A DNA stretch of 64,000 bases from Tepidiforma sp. (GTDB lineage: Bacteria > Chloroflexota > Dehalococcoidia > Tepidiformales > Tepidiformaceae), in contig NZ_BPIG01000003.1 of NCBI RefSeq assembly GCF_026003995.1, forward strand, positions 62,001-126,000. The letters are read 5' to 3'. The translations under genes were made by a program, and so were the position numbers. The notes beneath the pieces were generated by a model, which saw only the letters and a list, made by a program, of their open reading frames with translations, was not told the DNA's origin and did not search any database. How positions within the stretch are numbered: position 1 is the stretch's first letter; every line of letters starts with the position of its first letter. Of this stretch, positions 1 to 7,683 are shown one piece after another.

Positions 1-37
1 AGACGTCGTCGGAGATGCCGATGCGGAGGAGCTTCAC
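1..37 (-). CDS. 5' end of a gene leaving the left edge
   Basis: Only about 12 codons are visible, beginning with a GTG (complement of 35-37) and reading V-K-L-L-R-I-G-I-S-D-D-V. The hydrophobic beta-strand-like start resembles the N-terminus of a nucleotide-binding or Rossmann protein, but the product cannot be named. Support for a real start comes from a TAGAGT hexamer at 45-50, exactly 7 nt upstream of the GTG. The same arrangement precedes many other genes of this window. It would be the next gene downstream of the methyltransferase on the same strand, with its own promoter. Confidence 0.4.
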   Translation of the reverse strand, partial: MKLLRIGISDDV

Positions 38-74
38 CGCCGAGACTCTACCGGGGCGGCAGGAACGGACAACG

Positions 75-767
75 TCAGGCGCGGCGGAAGACGAAGAGCG
101 CGTGGCCCTGTTCGCCGCGCTCGTAGGCCTGGACGAGGTAGGCGACGAGGTCGAGCTGGCGGAGGTAGGTGCGGGTGCCGTAGCGCTGTTCGAAGTAGGG
201 GCGGCGGCGGACGAGTTCGGCTTCGGCGGTGCGCCAGGTGTGGGCGGCCTCTGCGGAGAGCGGGCGGTGGGCGGCGAGCTGCCAGCCGGCCCGCTCCCAG
301 TCTTCGATGAAGGCATCGAGGCCGCCGCGGGCGTCGGAGGGGGCTTCGCAGCAGAGGCAGAGGGTGGCGCCGGGGGCCGCGATGCGGTTGAACTCGTGGT
401 AGGCGACCTCGGTGTCGAGCGCCCAGATGCTGTCGATGGCGGCGTCGCGGAAGGGGAGGCGGCGGCTGTCGGCGGCGACCCACTGGACGGCGCGGCCGCC
501 GGGGAGTTCGCGGCCGGCGGCGAGGAACTCGGGGTTCAGGTCGGCGGCGACGGCGCGGCAGCCGGTCTCGGCGGCGGCGAGGCGGGCGGCGGCGCCGACG
601 AACGCGCCGGCATCGAGCATGACTTTGCCGGGCCCGAGCCCGGCGCGCTGGAGGAGCCAGCGGGTGGTTTCGAGGCCGCCGACGTGATTGTGCTCGCCGA
701 GGAGGTCGATCCACCAGGCGGCGTACGCATCGGCGAGGCGCTGGAGGGCGGGATGGGGGACGGGCAC
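75..767 (-). CDS. Class I SAM-dependent methyltransferase
   Basis: This 230-residue protein has the Rossmann-type methyltransferase order. Motif I is V-M-L-D-A-G-A-F-V-G at about residues 49-58, the acidic residue closing strand 2 is D76, and an ADSRRLPF segment at 99-106 precedes a motif IV-like strand. Motif I keeps the DxG start but has Phe where the second glycine of DxGxGxG is usual. The substrate is not evident; the length fits small-molecule or ubiquinone-type methyltransferases. I chose the GTG at 767 because the upstream part of the open frame is low-complexity and antisense to the next gene, and because TATCCT (complement of 774-779) lies 6 nt before it, predicting a leaderless transcript. 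It is divergent from the gene at 834. Confidence 0.75.
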   Translation of the reverse strand: MPVPHPALQRLADAYAAWWIDLLGEHNHVGGLETTRWLLQRAGLGPGKVMLDAGAFVGAAARLAAAETGCRAVAADLNPEFLAAGRELPGGRAVQWVAADSRRLPFRDAAIDSIWALDTEVAYHEFNRIAAPGATLCLCCEAPSDARGGLDAFIEDWERAGWQLAAHRPLSAEAAHTWRTAEAELVRRRPYFEQRYGTRTYLRQLDLVAYLVQAYERGEQGHALFVFRRA

Positions 768-833
768 GGTTCGAGGATATCGGAGGGCCCGGCTGGAGGG
801 GAGGGAAGGCGGGCGATGGTGTAGGCTGGAGGC

Positions 834-1205
834 ATGGCCGAGCAGTACGCAGCGCGGGATACGCGGACGGGGCTCGAGGTGGCGGTGACGGGCGAGTTCC
901 CGCCCCACCCGGACGACCGGATCCGGATTGCGCGGACGACGACGCTGTTCACGCGGCTGATGTCGACGATTCTCTCGACGCCGAACGAGACGGAGCGGCG
1001 GGAGCGGTTCGTGGCGATCGAGACGCAGCTGGAGCTGGCCGATGCGCTCATTCGGCAGGACATGGAGGAAGTGCAGCGGCTGATGCGGCAGACGCTGGAG
1101 CGGATGGGCATCACGCCGGAGCAGATGGACGAGATGGCGCGGAAGATCCTCGAGCAGCTGCGCGAGCGGGGCGATTTCGATTTCCCGCCGCAGCTCGATT
1201 CGTAG
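834..1205 (+). CDS. Conserved-looking hypothetical protein, helical
   Basis: A 123-residue acidic protein I do not recognise. The first 35 residues look beta/loop-like. Residues 38-115 form Met- and charge-rich amphipathic helices (LFTRLM, ETQLELADALIRQDMEEVQRLM, ITPEQMDEMARKIL in outline), which suggests a helical bundle or a dimerising protein. There is no signal peptide or membrane segment. The start is an ATG with a TAGGCT hexamer at 822-827, six nt upstream, so the mRNA is probably leaderless; the GGAGG between them is too close to act as a ribosome site. It is divergent from the methyltransferase and convergent with the acetyltransferase, only 11 bp from it. Confidence 0.7.
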   Translation: MAEQYAARDTRTGLEVAVTGEFPPHPDDRIRIARTTTLFTRLMSTILSTPNETERRERFVAIETQLELADALIRQDMEEVQRLMRQTLERMGITPEQMDEMARKILEQLRERGDFDFPPQLDS

Positions 1206-1216
1206 GCGGCGCCGGC

Positions 1217-1909
1217 TCAGGGGCGGACGGCGGGGTCGTCCCAGCCGGGCGGGGCATCGGGCGTCCAGCTGATGCCGAGGAGGGAATCGCCGCGGGTGCG
1301 GTCGACGGGCCGGAAGAGCTCCCATTCTTCCGGGGCGGCTTCGATGTCGATGATGGGCCAGCCGATGGGCGCGCCGGTGCCGCGGCAGACGAACGTTTCG
1401 GGGTCGAATTCGCGCGTGCCGTAGGCGGCGGCGATGGCGGCGCCGACGGCCTGCTGCCACGGGGTGGGGCGCATGCCGCGGCGGGGCACGACGGTCGGGT
1501 TGGCGGACATGGTGCGGAAGCTGGCGGGGTGGGCCATGCGGCCGGCGGAGAGCCAGCGGGGGGCGGCCGGGAGCTCGCGGGCGGAGAGGACGGCGTGCTC
1601 GAGGCGCCGGAAGAGGCCCTGGCGGCGGAAGGCGGGGTCGACGCAGCAGAGCCCGGCGAGCCGGACGGGCTGGGCGGGCAGCCGGGGGAGGTCGATGACG
1701 CGGGGCTCGCCGAGGGCGAAGCCGGCGGGGCGCCCCTCCGGGTCGCGGGCGATGGCGGCGAAGGCGAGCACGTGGAGGGACTTCTCGAGATAGGCGGCAT
1801 TGGCCTCGCGGTAGTTCTGGCGGAAGAGCGCGAGGATGGCGTCGCGGTCGCCCGGGGAGAGGTCCGCGGTCGGGGTAACGGCGATGGAGAGGTCGGCGGG
1901 GGCAGTCAT
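1217..1909 (-). CDS. GNAT-family N-acetyltransferase
   Basis: The 230-residue product begins with a strand-helix typical of GNAT folds (DRDAILALFRQNY near 21-33). It contains a motif A at about 86-108, L-C-C-V-D-P-A-F-R-R-Q-G-L-F-R-R-L, where the R-R-Q-G-L-F turn would bind the pyrophosphate of acetyl-CoA. The substrate is unknown. The C-terminal 80 residues are Trp- and Pro-rich and probably specific to the subfamily. A TACGCT hexamer (complement of 1919-1924) sits 9 nt before the ATG, so the leader would be 2-3 nt at most. It is convergent with the gene at 834 and divergent from the crotonase at 1993. Confidence 0.7.
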   Translation of the reverse strand: MTAPADLSIAVTPTADLSPGDRDAILALFRQNYREANAAYLEKSLHVLAFAAIARDPEGRPAGFALGEPRVIDLPRLPAQPVRLAGLCCVDPAFRRQGLFRRLEHAVLSARELPAAPRWLSAGRMAHPASFRTMSANPTVVPRRGMRPTPWQQAVGAAIAAAYGTREFDPETFVCRGTGAPIGWPIIDIEAAPEEWELFRPVDRTRGDSLLGISWTPDAPPGWDDPAVRP

Positions 1910-1992
1910 CGCGGCGGGAGCGTAGAGCGGGGGCCGGGGCTCCGCAAGGCCGCGGCCGGGGAGTAGGATCGGCGGCCGGAGGTGCTGGAACG

Positions 1993-2778
1993 ATGACCGT
2001 GCGCTACGAAACCGAGGGGCCCCTCGCCATCGTGACCATCGACCGGCCGGAGGTGCGGAACGCGGTCGACCGCGCGACGGCGGCGGAGCTGGCCGCGGCC
2101 TTCCGCCGGTTCGAGGCCGACGAGGCGCTGGCCGTTGCGGTGCTGACCGGTGCAGGGGGCACGTTTTGCGCCGGGGCGGACCTGAAGGCCGTGGCGTCAG
2201 GGCAGGGCAACGTGGTGCGCGAAGAGGGCGACGGGCCGATGGGACCGACGCGGATGCGGCTTTCGAAGCCGGTCATCGCGGCGGTTGAGGGGCACGCTGT
2301 GGCGGGCGGGCTCGAGCTGGCGCTGTGGTGTGACCTGCGGGTGGCGGCGCGGGATGCGGTGTTCGGGGTGTACTGCCGGCGCTGGGGCGTGCCGCTCATC
2401 GACGGGGGCACGGTGCGGCTGCCGCGGCTCATCGGGGAGAGCCACGCCATGGACCTCATCCTCACGGGGCGCGGGGTGAGCGGGGAGGAGGCGCGGATGA
2501 TGGGGCTGGCGAACCGGCTGACGGAGCCGGGGGAGGCGCTCGCGGCGGCGAAGGAGCTGGCGCGGCAGCTGGCGGCCTTCCCCCAGCGCTGCCTGCGGAG
2601 CGACCGGCAATCGGCGCGGGAGCAATGGGATCTGCCGTTCGAGGAGGCGATGCGGAACGAGACGCGGCTGGGGATGGCCGTCATCGCCTCCGGGGAGACG
2701 CAGGCCGGTGCCGCCCGGTTCGCGGGGGGCGCCGGGCGGCACGGCTCGTTCGCGGAGTTCGGCGGGCAGAACGGCTGA
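1993..2778 (+). CDS. Crotonase / enoyl-CoA hydratase family protein
   Basis: A 261-residue crotonase-fold enzyme acting on acyl-CoA thioesters. The CoA and oxyanion-hole signature C-A-G-A-D-L-K is at 59-65, and the second oxyanion strand E-G-H-A-V-A-G-G-L-E-L-A-L is near 97-109. The segment after it reads F-G-V-Y-C-R-R-W-G-V-P-L-I-D-G-G-T, so the first catalytic Glu of classic hydratases (in FGxPE) is missing. Hydratase activity is therefore not assured; isomerase or other crotonase chemistry is possible. A TAGGAT hexamer at 1964-1969 and GGAGGT at 1978-1983 give a short leader with a good ribosome site before the ATG. Confidence 0.85.
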   Translation: MTVRYETEGPLAIVTIDRPEVRNAVDRATAAELAAAFRRFEADEALAVAVLTGAGGTFCAGADLKAVASGQGNVVREEGDGPMGPTRMRLSKPVIAAVEGHAVAGGLELALWCDLRVAARDAVFGVYCRRWGVPLIDGGTVRLPRLIGESHAMDLILTGRGVSGEEARMMGLANRLTEPGEALAAAKELARQLAAFPQRCLRSDRQSAREQWDLPFEEAMRNETRLGMAVIASGETQAGAARFAGGAGRHGSFAEFGGQNG

Positions 2779-2788
2779 GGCGCGGGCC

Positions 2789-3334
2789 TCAGTCCTGCTT
2801 CACGAGCTCGAAGTCGGCGCTGATGCGGACCTCGTCGCCGACGAGCCAGCCGCCCGCCTCGAGGGGCGCGTTCCACGTGAGGCCGAAGTCCTTCCGGTTG
2901 ATCTTGCCGGAGGCGCTGACGGCGACGACCGTCTTGCCGAACGGGTTCTTCGCGGGGCCGTGGACCTCGGCGTCGAAGGTCACCGGGCGGACCGTGCCGC
3001 GGATGGCGAGGTCGCCGGTGATGCGGAAGGCGCCGCGGCCGGCGGGTTCGATGGCGGTCGTGGTGAAGGTGATGTGGGGGTAGTTCTCGGCGTCGAAGAA
3101 GTCGGCCGAGCGGAGGTGGTTGTCGCGGTCGGGCTGGCGGGTTTCGACGCTGGCGGCCTCGATGCGCACGGTGGCGCGGGAGCGGGCGAGGTCGGCCTCG
3201 TCGATCTCGAGGTCGGCGTCGAAGCGGGTGAAGGTGCCGCGCACGGTGGCGATGACCATGTGCTTGACGGCGAACTCGATGGAGGAGTGGGCGGGGTCGA
3301 TGGTCCAGGTAGCAGTTGCGGGTGCGGAGGACAC
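2789..3334 (-). CDS. YceI family lipocalin-like protein
   Basis: A 181-residue YceI-domain protein. The family has a lipocalin-like beta barrel that binds polyisoprenoids or other amphiphiles. Typical segments are visible: the W-T-I-D-P-A-H-S-S-I-E-F start, H-M-V-I-A-T-V-R-G-T-F, S-V-E-T-R-Q-P-D-R-D-N-H-L-R-S-A-D-F-F-D, and F-G-K-T near the end. No signal peptide is present, so this is a cytoplasmic version. I start at the GTG at 3334 because AAGGAG lies 7 nt upstream; the open frame extends 38 codons further but that part is promoter. The gene has a promoter and a palindrome immediately upstream. Confidence 0.85.
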   Translation of the reverse strand: MSSAPATATWTIDPAHSSIEFAVKHMVIATVRGTFTRFDADLEIDEADLARSRATVRIEAASVETRQPDRDNHLRSADFFDAENYPHITFTTTAIEPAGRGAFRITGDLAIRGTVRPVTFDAEVHGPAKNPFGKTVVAVSASGKINRKDFGLTWNAPLEAGGWLVGDEVRISADFELVKQD

Positions 3335-3360
3335 TGGCGGCTCCTTGTTCGTCGATGTGA

Positions 3361-3406
3361 TTGCGATCGCAACTATCAGCCTAGCGCACGGAATGCCAGC
3401 CGGCAA
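3361..3406 (-). promoter_or_regulatory. yceI promoter with overlapping palindrome
   Basis: On the minus strand TTGCCG (complement of 3401-3406) and TAGGCT (complement of 3378-3383) are separated by 17 bp, a good sigma-70 type promoter. The perfect 12-bp palindrome TTGCGATCGCAA at 3361-3372 lies five bases past the -10, over the expected start of transcription. That is where a dimeric repressor would block initiation. No regulator gene is adjacent. Confidence 0.5.
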
Positions 3407-3456
3407 CCATTCGTAAGGTATGCGCACGGGGAGGCCCGGATGCCACAATGGGAGCG

Positions 3457-3807
3457 ATGACGAGCTATCCGCCCCCGGGAGACCTTCGCCGCGGCCGCTG
3501 GCCGTACGGTTACCTGGCGGAGGAGTGCGACATCCACCTCGTGCCGATCACGAGCGCGGCGGGCTGCGGGTACTGCCTGCGGTTCCTCGCGGAGGCGCCG
3601 CCGGGGCATGCGCTGCCGGAGGGGGTGCGGCTGGAGGAGCTGGAGCAGTGGCTGACGGCGCGGCAGTCGGTGCCCGAGGAGCTGCTCTACCGGCGGATCG
3701 AGGAGCTGGTGGGCCGGCGGGTCAGCCTCTTCGAGCTCGAGCACCCGGACGAGCTGCTGCAGGAGGCGCGGGGGCCGCGCCGGGGCCGGGCCTGGGACGA
3801 CTGGTAG
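3457..3807 (+). CDS. Hypothetical protein with a CGYC motif
   Basis: A 116-residue protein that I do not recognise. It has an N-terminal R-R-G-R-W-P-Y-G-Y-L-A-E-E-C segment, then C-G-Y-C (about residues 36-39), and ends in charged helices with an R-R-G-R tail. The cysteines could bind metal, but only three are present, so this is a guess. There is no signal peptide. The first in-frame ATG is nine bases upstream at 3448. I prefer 3457 because a CACAAT hexamer at 3444-3449 lies exactly 7 nt before it, as in other genes here. It is divergent from yceI. Confidence 0.6.
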   Translation: MTSYPPPGDLRRGRWPYGYLAEECDIHLVPITSAAGCGYCLRFLAEAPPGHALPEGVRLEELEQWLTARQSVPEELLYRRIEELVGRRVSLFELEHPDELLQEARGPRRGRAWDDW

Positions 3808-3897
3808 GCGGCAGCACGCGGCCCGGCCGCTGCGCGGGGGGCGAACCGCCGCGGGGCGGGCCGGGCCGGGGGAGGGGGCTGCCGGGCAGCCGGACAG

Positions 3898-5364
3898 CTA
3901 CTTCTGGTTCTGGATGCGCTCTTCGCTGATCCAGGCGCCGTGGAAGCCGTAGGGCACGCGCTGGGGCAGCGGCACGCGCGCCACGGGCGGGGCTTCGACA
4001 TCCTGCGCGTTGATGATGACGAACTCGGAGCCGCCGGTGTTCCGGTCGTAGACGTAGGTGACGACGTAGCCGTCGTCCTCGGCGGTCGCGCCAGGCCGGG
4101 GGACGAAGACGCCTTCGCCGCCGTAGCGGCCCTTGCCGTGGTAGTGGACCCAGTGGCGGCCGGTGTGGAGGTCGTACTTGATGATGGCGTCGGATTCGGG
4201 CATGCCGTTGCCGGCTTCGAAGCGGGCGGTGTAGCCGTAGCGCGCCTGGTAGGCGACGAGCGCGTCGTTGACGCGGGGGAAGTCGCTGACCTGGTCGTCG
4301 AGGGGCTCTTCCTTGACGGCGCCGGTCTTCAGGTTGAAGCGCCAGCGGTAGAGAACCTGGTTGGCGTCCTCGCGGATGAGGCGGCGGTCCTCCGGGGTGG
4401 GCGCGACGGAGGAATCGAGCGAGCCGAGGTCGACGTCCTCCATGCGGCAGGCATCGAGGACGATGTCGTCGCCCTCTTCGAAGGCGTTGAGGGTGTGGAA
4501 GACGTAGCAGGGCGGGGTTTCGAACCAGCGGATCTGGTCGCCGCCCGCGTGGCGGGGAAGGATGCCGAAGCGGGCGGGCAGGTCTTTGTTGAAGTAGAGG
4601 GGCGATTCGCCGGACATCGCCCGCTGCATGTCGAAGACGAGCGGGAGGTCCATGAAGATGGAGTAGTGCTCCGAGACGGCGAAGTCGTGCATCATGACGC
4701 CGCGCGGGAGGTCGATGGGGGTGGTGAGGACGATTTCGCCTTCGGGGCTGACGACGGAGTACTGGAGGTAGGGCACCCTGGCGCCCTGCTTCGCCATATC
4801 GAAGCCCATCATGTTGTAGCCGAAGAAGAGCATTTCGCCGGTCTTCTCATCGACCTTGGGATGGGCGGTGAAGGCGTGGAGGAGGCGGCCGTTGTAGGTG
4901 TAGGTGCCGAGAGTTTCGAGGCCGGGGAGCTTGATGTGGTGGGGGTCGCCGGCTTCCCAGAGGGCGAAGAGGCGGCCGTCGTGCCAGACGAGGGCGGTGT
5001 TGCCGGTGTTGCCGCGGGAGGGGCCGTTGGGGTTATCGAATTCGGGCTGGCCGAGGCCGCTGCCCCAGAGCGCGCGGCCGGCGGCTTTTTCGCGCCGGTA
5101 GGCTTCGGTCTGGACGTAGCGGTTGCGGTAGGAGACGCGGCCGTCCTTGATGCGGACGCCGTGGAGCATGCCGTCGCCGCCGAACCAGTGGTAGTTCTTG
5201 ATGACGTCGAACTGGGGGTTGGGGCCGTTGCGGACGAACATGCCCTCGAGGCCTTCGGGGAGTTCGCCGATGACGGGGAGGTTCTCGGCGGTGACTTCTT
5301 CGCGGACGGGGGCGAAGTTGCCTTCGAGGAAGGGGCTGGTGACGCGTTCTTCGGCCATGACCAT
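3898..5364 (-). CDS. Carotenoid oxygenase (RPE65/CCD family)
   Basis: A 488-residue enzyme of the retinal pigment epithelial membrane protein family, which uses non-heme iron to cleave double bonds of carotenoids, stilbenes or related phenylpropanoids. The four iron-binding histidines expected for the seven-bladed propeller are at about H168 (T-A-H-P-K), H226 (M-M-H-D-F), H290 (Y-V-F-H-T) and H475 (G-F-H-G-A-W). The length is usual for the family. The ATG at 5364 is preceded by GAGGTG at 8 nt; a second ATG is two codons inside. Apocarotenoid or lignostilbene-type substrates are both possible. No carotenoid biosynthesis gene is near. Confidence 0.9.
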   Translation of the reverse strand: MVMAEERVTSPFLEGNFAPVREEVTAENLPVIGELPEGLEGMFVRNGPNPQFDVIKNYHWFGGDGMLHGVRIKDGRVSYRNRYVQTEAYRREKAAGRALWGSGLGQPEFDNPNGPSRGNTGNTALVWHDGRLFALWEAGDPHHIKLPGLETLGTYTYNGRLLHAFTAHPKVDEKTGEMLFFGYNMMGFDMAKQGARVPYLQYSVVSPEGEIVLTTPIDLPRGVMMHDFAVSEHYSIFMDLPLVFDMQRAMSGESPLYFNKDLPARFGILPRHAGGDQIRWFETPPCYVFHTLNAFEEGDDIVLDACRMEDVDLGSLDSSVAPTPEDRRLIREDANQVLYRWRFNLKTGAVKEEPLDDQVSDFPRVNDALVAYQARYGYTARFEAGNGMPESDAIIKYDLHTGRHWVHYHGKGRYGGEGVFVPRPGATAEDDGYVVTYVYDRNTGGSEFVIINAQDVEAPPVARVPLPQRVPYGFHGAWISEERIQNQK

Positions 5365-5397
5365 GGGGTGAGCACCTCGCTGCCGGGCGGAATCCTA

Positions 5398-5447
5398 TTC
5401 AAAAGTTTGAACAGGCTGGCCGGAGTATACGGCACGGTGTCAAGGGG
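5398..5447 (-). promoter_or_regulatory. Operator-like inverted repeat and TATACT element
   Basis: Between the carotenoid oxygenase and the divergent SDR gene lies a perfect inverted repeat, TTCAAAAGTTTGAA (5398-5411; half-sites TTCAAA and TTTGAA around two bases). It is a likely operator for a dimeric repressor. Just upstream on the minus strand is CCCCTTG-N11-TATACT (complement of 5424-5447), an arrangement repeated before two other minus-strand genes in the window. The repeat would lie downstream of the TATACT in the leader of the oxygenase mRNA. Confidence 0.45.
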
Positions 5448-5519
5448 CCGGGAAAAGCGCTGAGCGCAGGGTGTCCGTAGAATCGGCGGCACATTCGACG
5501 ACGGACAGGAGTTTCCGAC

Positions 5520-6299
5520 ATGGGACTGGAAGGACGGGTTGCGCTCGTGACGGGCGGCGGCCGGGGCATCGGCCGGGCGATTTCGCTGGCGCTGGCTGCC
5601 GATGGCGCGGCGGTGGCGGTGAACTACCGGCGGGATGAGGAGGCGGCGCGGGAGACGGTGGCGGAGATCGAGCGGATGGGCGGCCGGGCGAAGATGTACA
5701 TGGCCTCGGTGGACGATTTCGAGCAGGACCGGGCGATGGTGGAGCAGGTCATCGCCGATTTCGGGTACATCGACATCCTCGTGAACAACGCGGGCATCGC
5801 GAGCCGGGGGCTGAGCGTGGCGGATACGGACCCGGCGGAGATGGAGCGGGTGGTGCGGACGCACGCGTTCGGGCCGCACTACCTCTCGAAGCTGGTGCTG
5901 CCGAGCATGCGGACGCGGCCGCGGGGCGACATCATCATGATTTCGAGCGTGGCGGCGCGGATGCTGGGCCCGAACGGCGCGCCCCACAACATGGGCAAGG
6001 CGGCGATGGAGGCGCTCGCGATGACGCTCTACAAGGAGGAGCGGCGGTACAACATCCGGGTGAACATCGTCGCGCCGGGGCTGACGGAGACGGAGATGGG
6101 CAGCCGGCTGGCGCGGGCGACGCAGGGGGTGCAGAACCTGCGCGAGATCGACCAGCGCTCGCCATTCGGCCGGGTGTGCCAGCCGGAGGACGTGGCGAAG
6201 GTCGTGCGCTTCCTCGTCAGCGACGACGCCTTCTACCTGACGGGTCAGCGGATCGAGGTGGACGGCGGGGGCACGGCGGCGCTGCCGAACCTGTTCTGA
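5520..6299 (+). CDS. SDR family oxidoreductase, atypical active site
   Basis: A 259-residue short-chain dehydrogenase/reductase. The NAD(P) motif T-G-G-G-R-G-I-G is at 11-18, N-N-A-G at 89-92, and the catalytic Ser region I-S-S-V at 141-144. The C-terminal G-Q-R-I-E-V-D-G-G motif is also present. The usual Y-x-x-x-K is here P-H-N-M-G-K, with His156 where the catalytic tyrosine should be and Lys160 retained. The tetrad asparagine position also appears to be His (T-H-A-F-G). The DNA reads CAC clearly. A TAGAAT at 5478-5483 and AGGAG 8 nt before the ATG give a leadered mRNA. It forms an operon with the aldolase 13 bp downstream. Confidence 0.85.
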   Translation: MGLEGRVALVTGGGRGIGRAISLALAADGAAVAVNYRRDEEAARETVAEIERMGGRAKMYMASVDDFEQDRAMVEQVIADFGYIDILVNNAGIASRGLSVADTDPAEMERVVRTHAFGPHYLSKLVLPSMRTRPRGDIIMISSVAARMLGPNGAPHNMGKAAMEALAMTLYKEERRYNIRVNIVAPGLTETEMGSRLARATQGVQNLREIDQRSPFGRVCQPEDVAKVVRFLVSDDAFYLTGQRIEVDGGGTAALPNLF

Positions 6300-6312
6300 C
6301 GGGGGCGGGGCG

Positions 6313-6861
6313 ATGGCGGGCGTACCGGAGAAGGTGCTCGCGACGATGCAGGAGGTGGGGGAGGACCTCTACCGCCTCGGGCTGGTCTCGAGTCACGGCG
6401 GCAACCTGAGCATCCGCGACGGGGCCGGGATGTGGATCACGGGGACGGGCACGATGCTCGGCCGGCTGCGCGAGCGGCACATCGCGTTCGTGCGGGCGGA
6501 CGGCACGCACACGGGGCCGCCGCCTTCGAGCGATACGGTGCTCCACTCGACCATCTACGCGATGACGGGGGCGGGGGCGGCGGCCCACGCCCACCCGCGC
6601 TACGCGGTGGCGCTGAGCTTCGAGACGGACCGCTTCGTGCCGATCGATTTCGAAGGGCAGCACTTCCTGAAGGCGGTGCCGGTGATTCCGCAGGGGCCGG
6701 GCCAGATCGCGCAGCTGGCGGCGGCGCTGCAGGAGGCGGTGGTGGTGCTGCTGCGCGGGCACGGCGCGTATGCGCGCGGGGCGACGCTCTGGGAGGCGCT
6801 GCACTGGCTGACGGCGCTGGAGGAGAGCGCGCAGGTGGCGTGGCTGGCGGGGCGGCGGTAG
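6313..6861 (+). CDS. Class II aldolase/adducin family protein
   Basis: A 182-residue zinc-dependent aldolase/adducin-fold protein, close to L-fuculose-phosphate aldolases and ribulose-5-phosphate epimerases. It has the S-S-H-G-G-N-L-S phosphate loop at about 27-34 and the zinc ligands H-A-H-P near 94-97. A third ligand lies in L-R-G-H-G-A-Y near 151-157. The active-site Glu that normally follows P-S-S is Asp here (P-S-S-D-T). The natural substrate cannot be deduced. It follows the SDR gene by 13 bp, so the two may act on successive steps of one sugar or hydroxy-acid pathway. Confidence 0.8.
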   Translation: MAGVPEKVLATMQEVGEDLYRLGLVSSHGGNLSIRDGAGMWITGTGTMLGRLRERHIAFVRADGTHTGPPPSSDTVLHSTIYAMTGAGAAAHAHPRYAVALSFETDRFVPIDFEGQHFLKAVPVIPQGPGQIAQLAAALQEAVVVLLRGHGAYARGATLWEALHWLTALEESAQVAWLAGRR

Positions 6862-7683
6862 GGGGTGGCGCGGCTGGCGCCGCGGTGGATGGCTGGCCGG
6901 CTTCGCCGGCGGCGCCGCGGGATGCCGGCGCTCCGCGCCGGCGGTGGGGGCGGGAGGCAGGAAGCGGGAGGCGGGAAGCGGGAGGCGGGAAGCGGGAGGC
7001 GGGAAGGGGGAAGGGGAGCGGGTGAGGCGGGAGGCGGGAAGCGGGAGACGGGAGGCGGGAGGACAACCTCCAACCTTCAACCTTCAACCTCCAGCGGTAG
7101 GCGCGGGGCTCCGTCCCCGCGGGGCGCCATGCGCCCAACGGATGGTCCGCGAACCGGGAACGGGGAACCGGGAGGCGGCGCAATCGAACGCGGGCGAAAT
7201 CGAACGGCGGGGTGGGCCTCGCCGGCCCTCCGCGGGGACGGAGCCCCGCGCCTACGGAGTTGGGAGTTGGGAGTTGGGAGTTGGGAGTTGGGAGTTGGGG
7301 GAGAGGGTGCGTCTGCGCGAGCGCCGGTCAACCTCCAACCTCTAACCTTCAACCTCCAACCTCCACCGGTAGTTGCGGGGCTCCGTCCCCGCGGGGCGCC
7401 ATGCGCCCAACGGATGGTCCGGGAACCGGGAACGGGGAACCGGGAGGCGGCGCAATCGAACGCAGGTGAAATCGAACGGCGGGGTGGGCCTCGCCGGCCC
7501 TCCGCGGGGACGGAGCCCCGCGGCTACGGAGTTGGGAGTTGGGACGCAGCCGGGAACGGGGAACCGGGAGGCGGGAACCGGGAGGCGGGCGAGGCATCAA
7601 CCTTCAACCTCCAACCTCCAACCTTCAACCGCGGGCGCGGAGCGCCCGCATCCCGCGGCGAAGCGGCGGGGCCGCCGCCCCGC
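6862..7683. repeat. Repeat island 1: two composite A-B units with terminal inverted modules
   Basis: No gene is supported here. The left end (6867-6948) is a GC-rich palindromic module C containing GCGGGATGCCGGCGCTCCGC. The right end (7627-7683) carries the inverted version, so the island has imperfect terminal inverted repeats. Inside are a GGGARGC heptad array (about 6950-7062) and two tandem copies of the composite element: module A at 7101-7147 and 7370-7420, and module B at 7211-7259 and 7482-7529. Module A contains GCGGGGCTCCGTCCCCGC followed by GGGCGCCATGCGCCC. Module B contains the inverse of the first part. Each A is preceded by CCTCCAA/CCTTCAA heptads and each B is followed by GTTGGGA heptads. 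Confidence 0.9.

Noticed and set aside
3444-3456. ATG at 3448 as the start of the CGYC protein
   Set aside because: It overlaps the CACAAT hexamer, which is placed correctly for the ATG at 3457.
6950-7062. CRISPR-like array
   Set aside because: Repeats are seven bases with no unique spacers and there are no cas genes.
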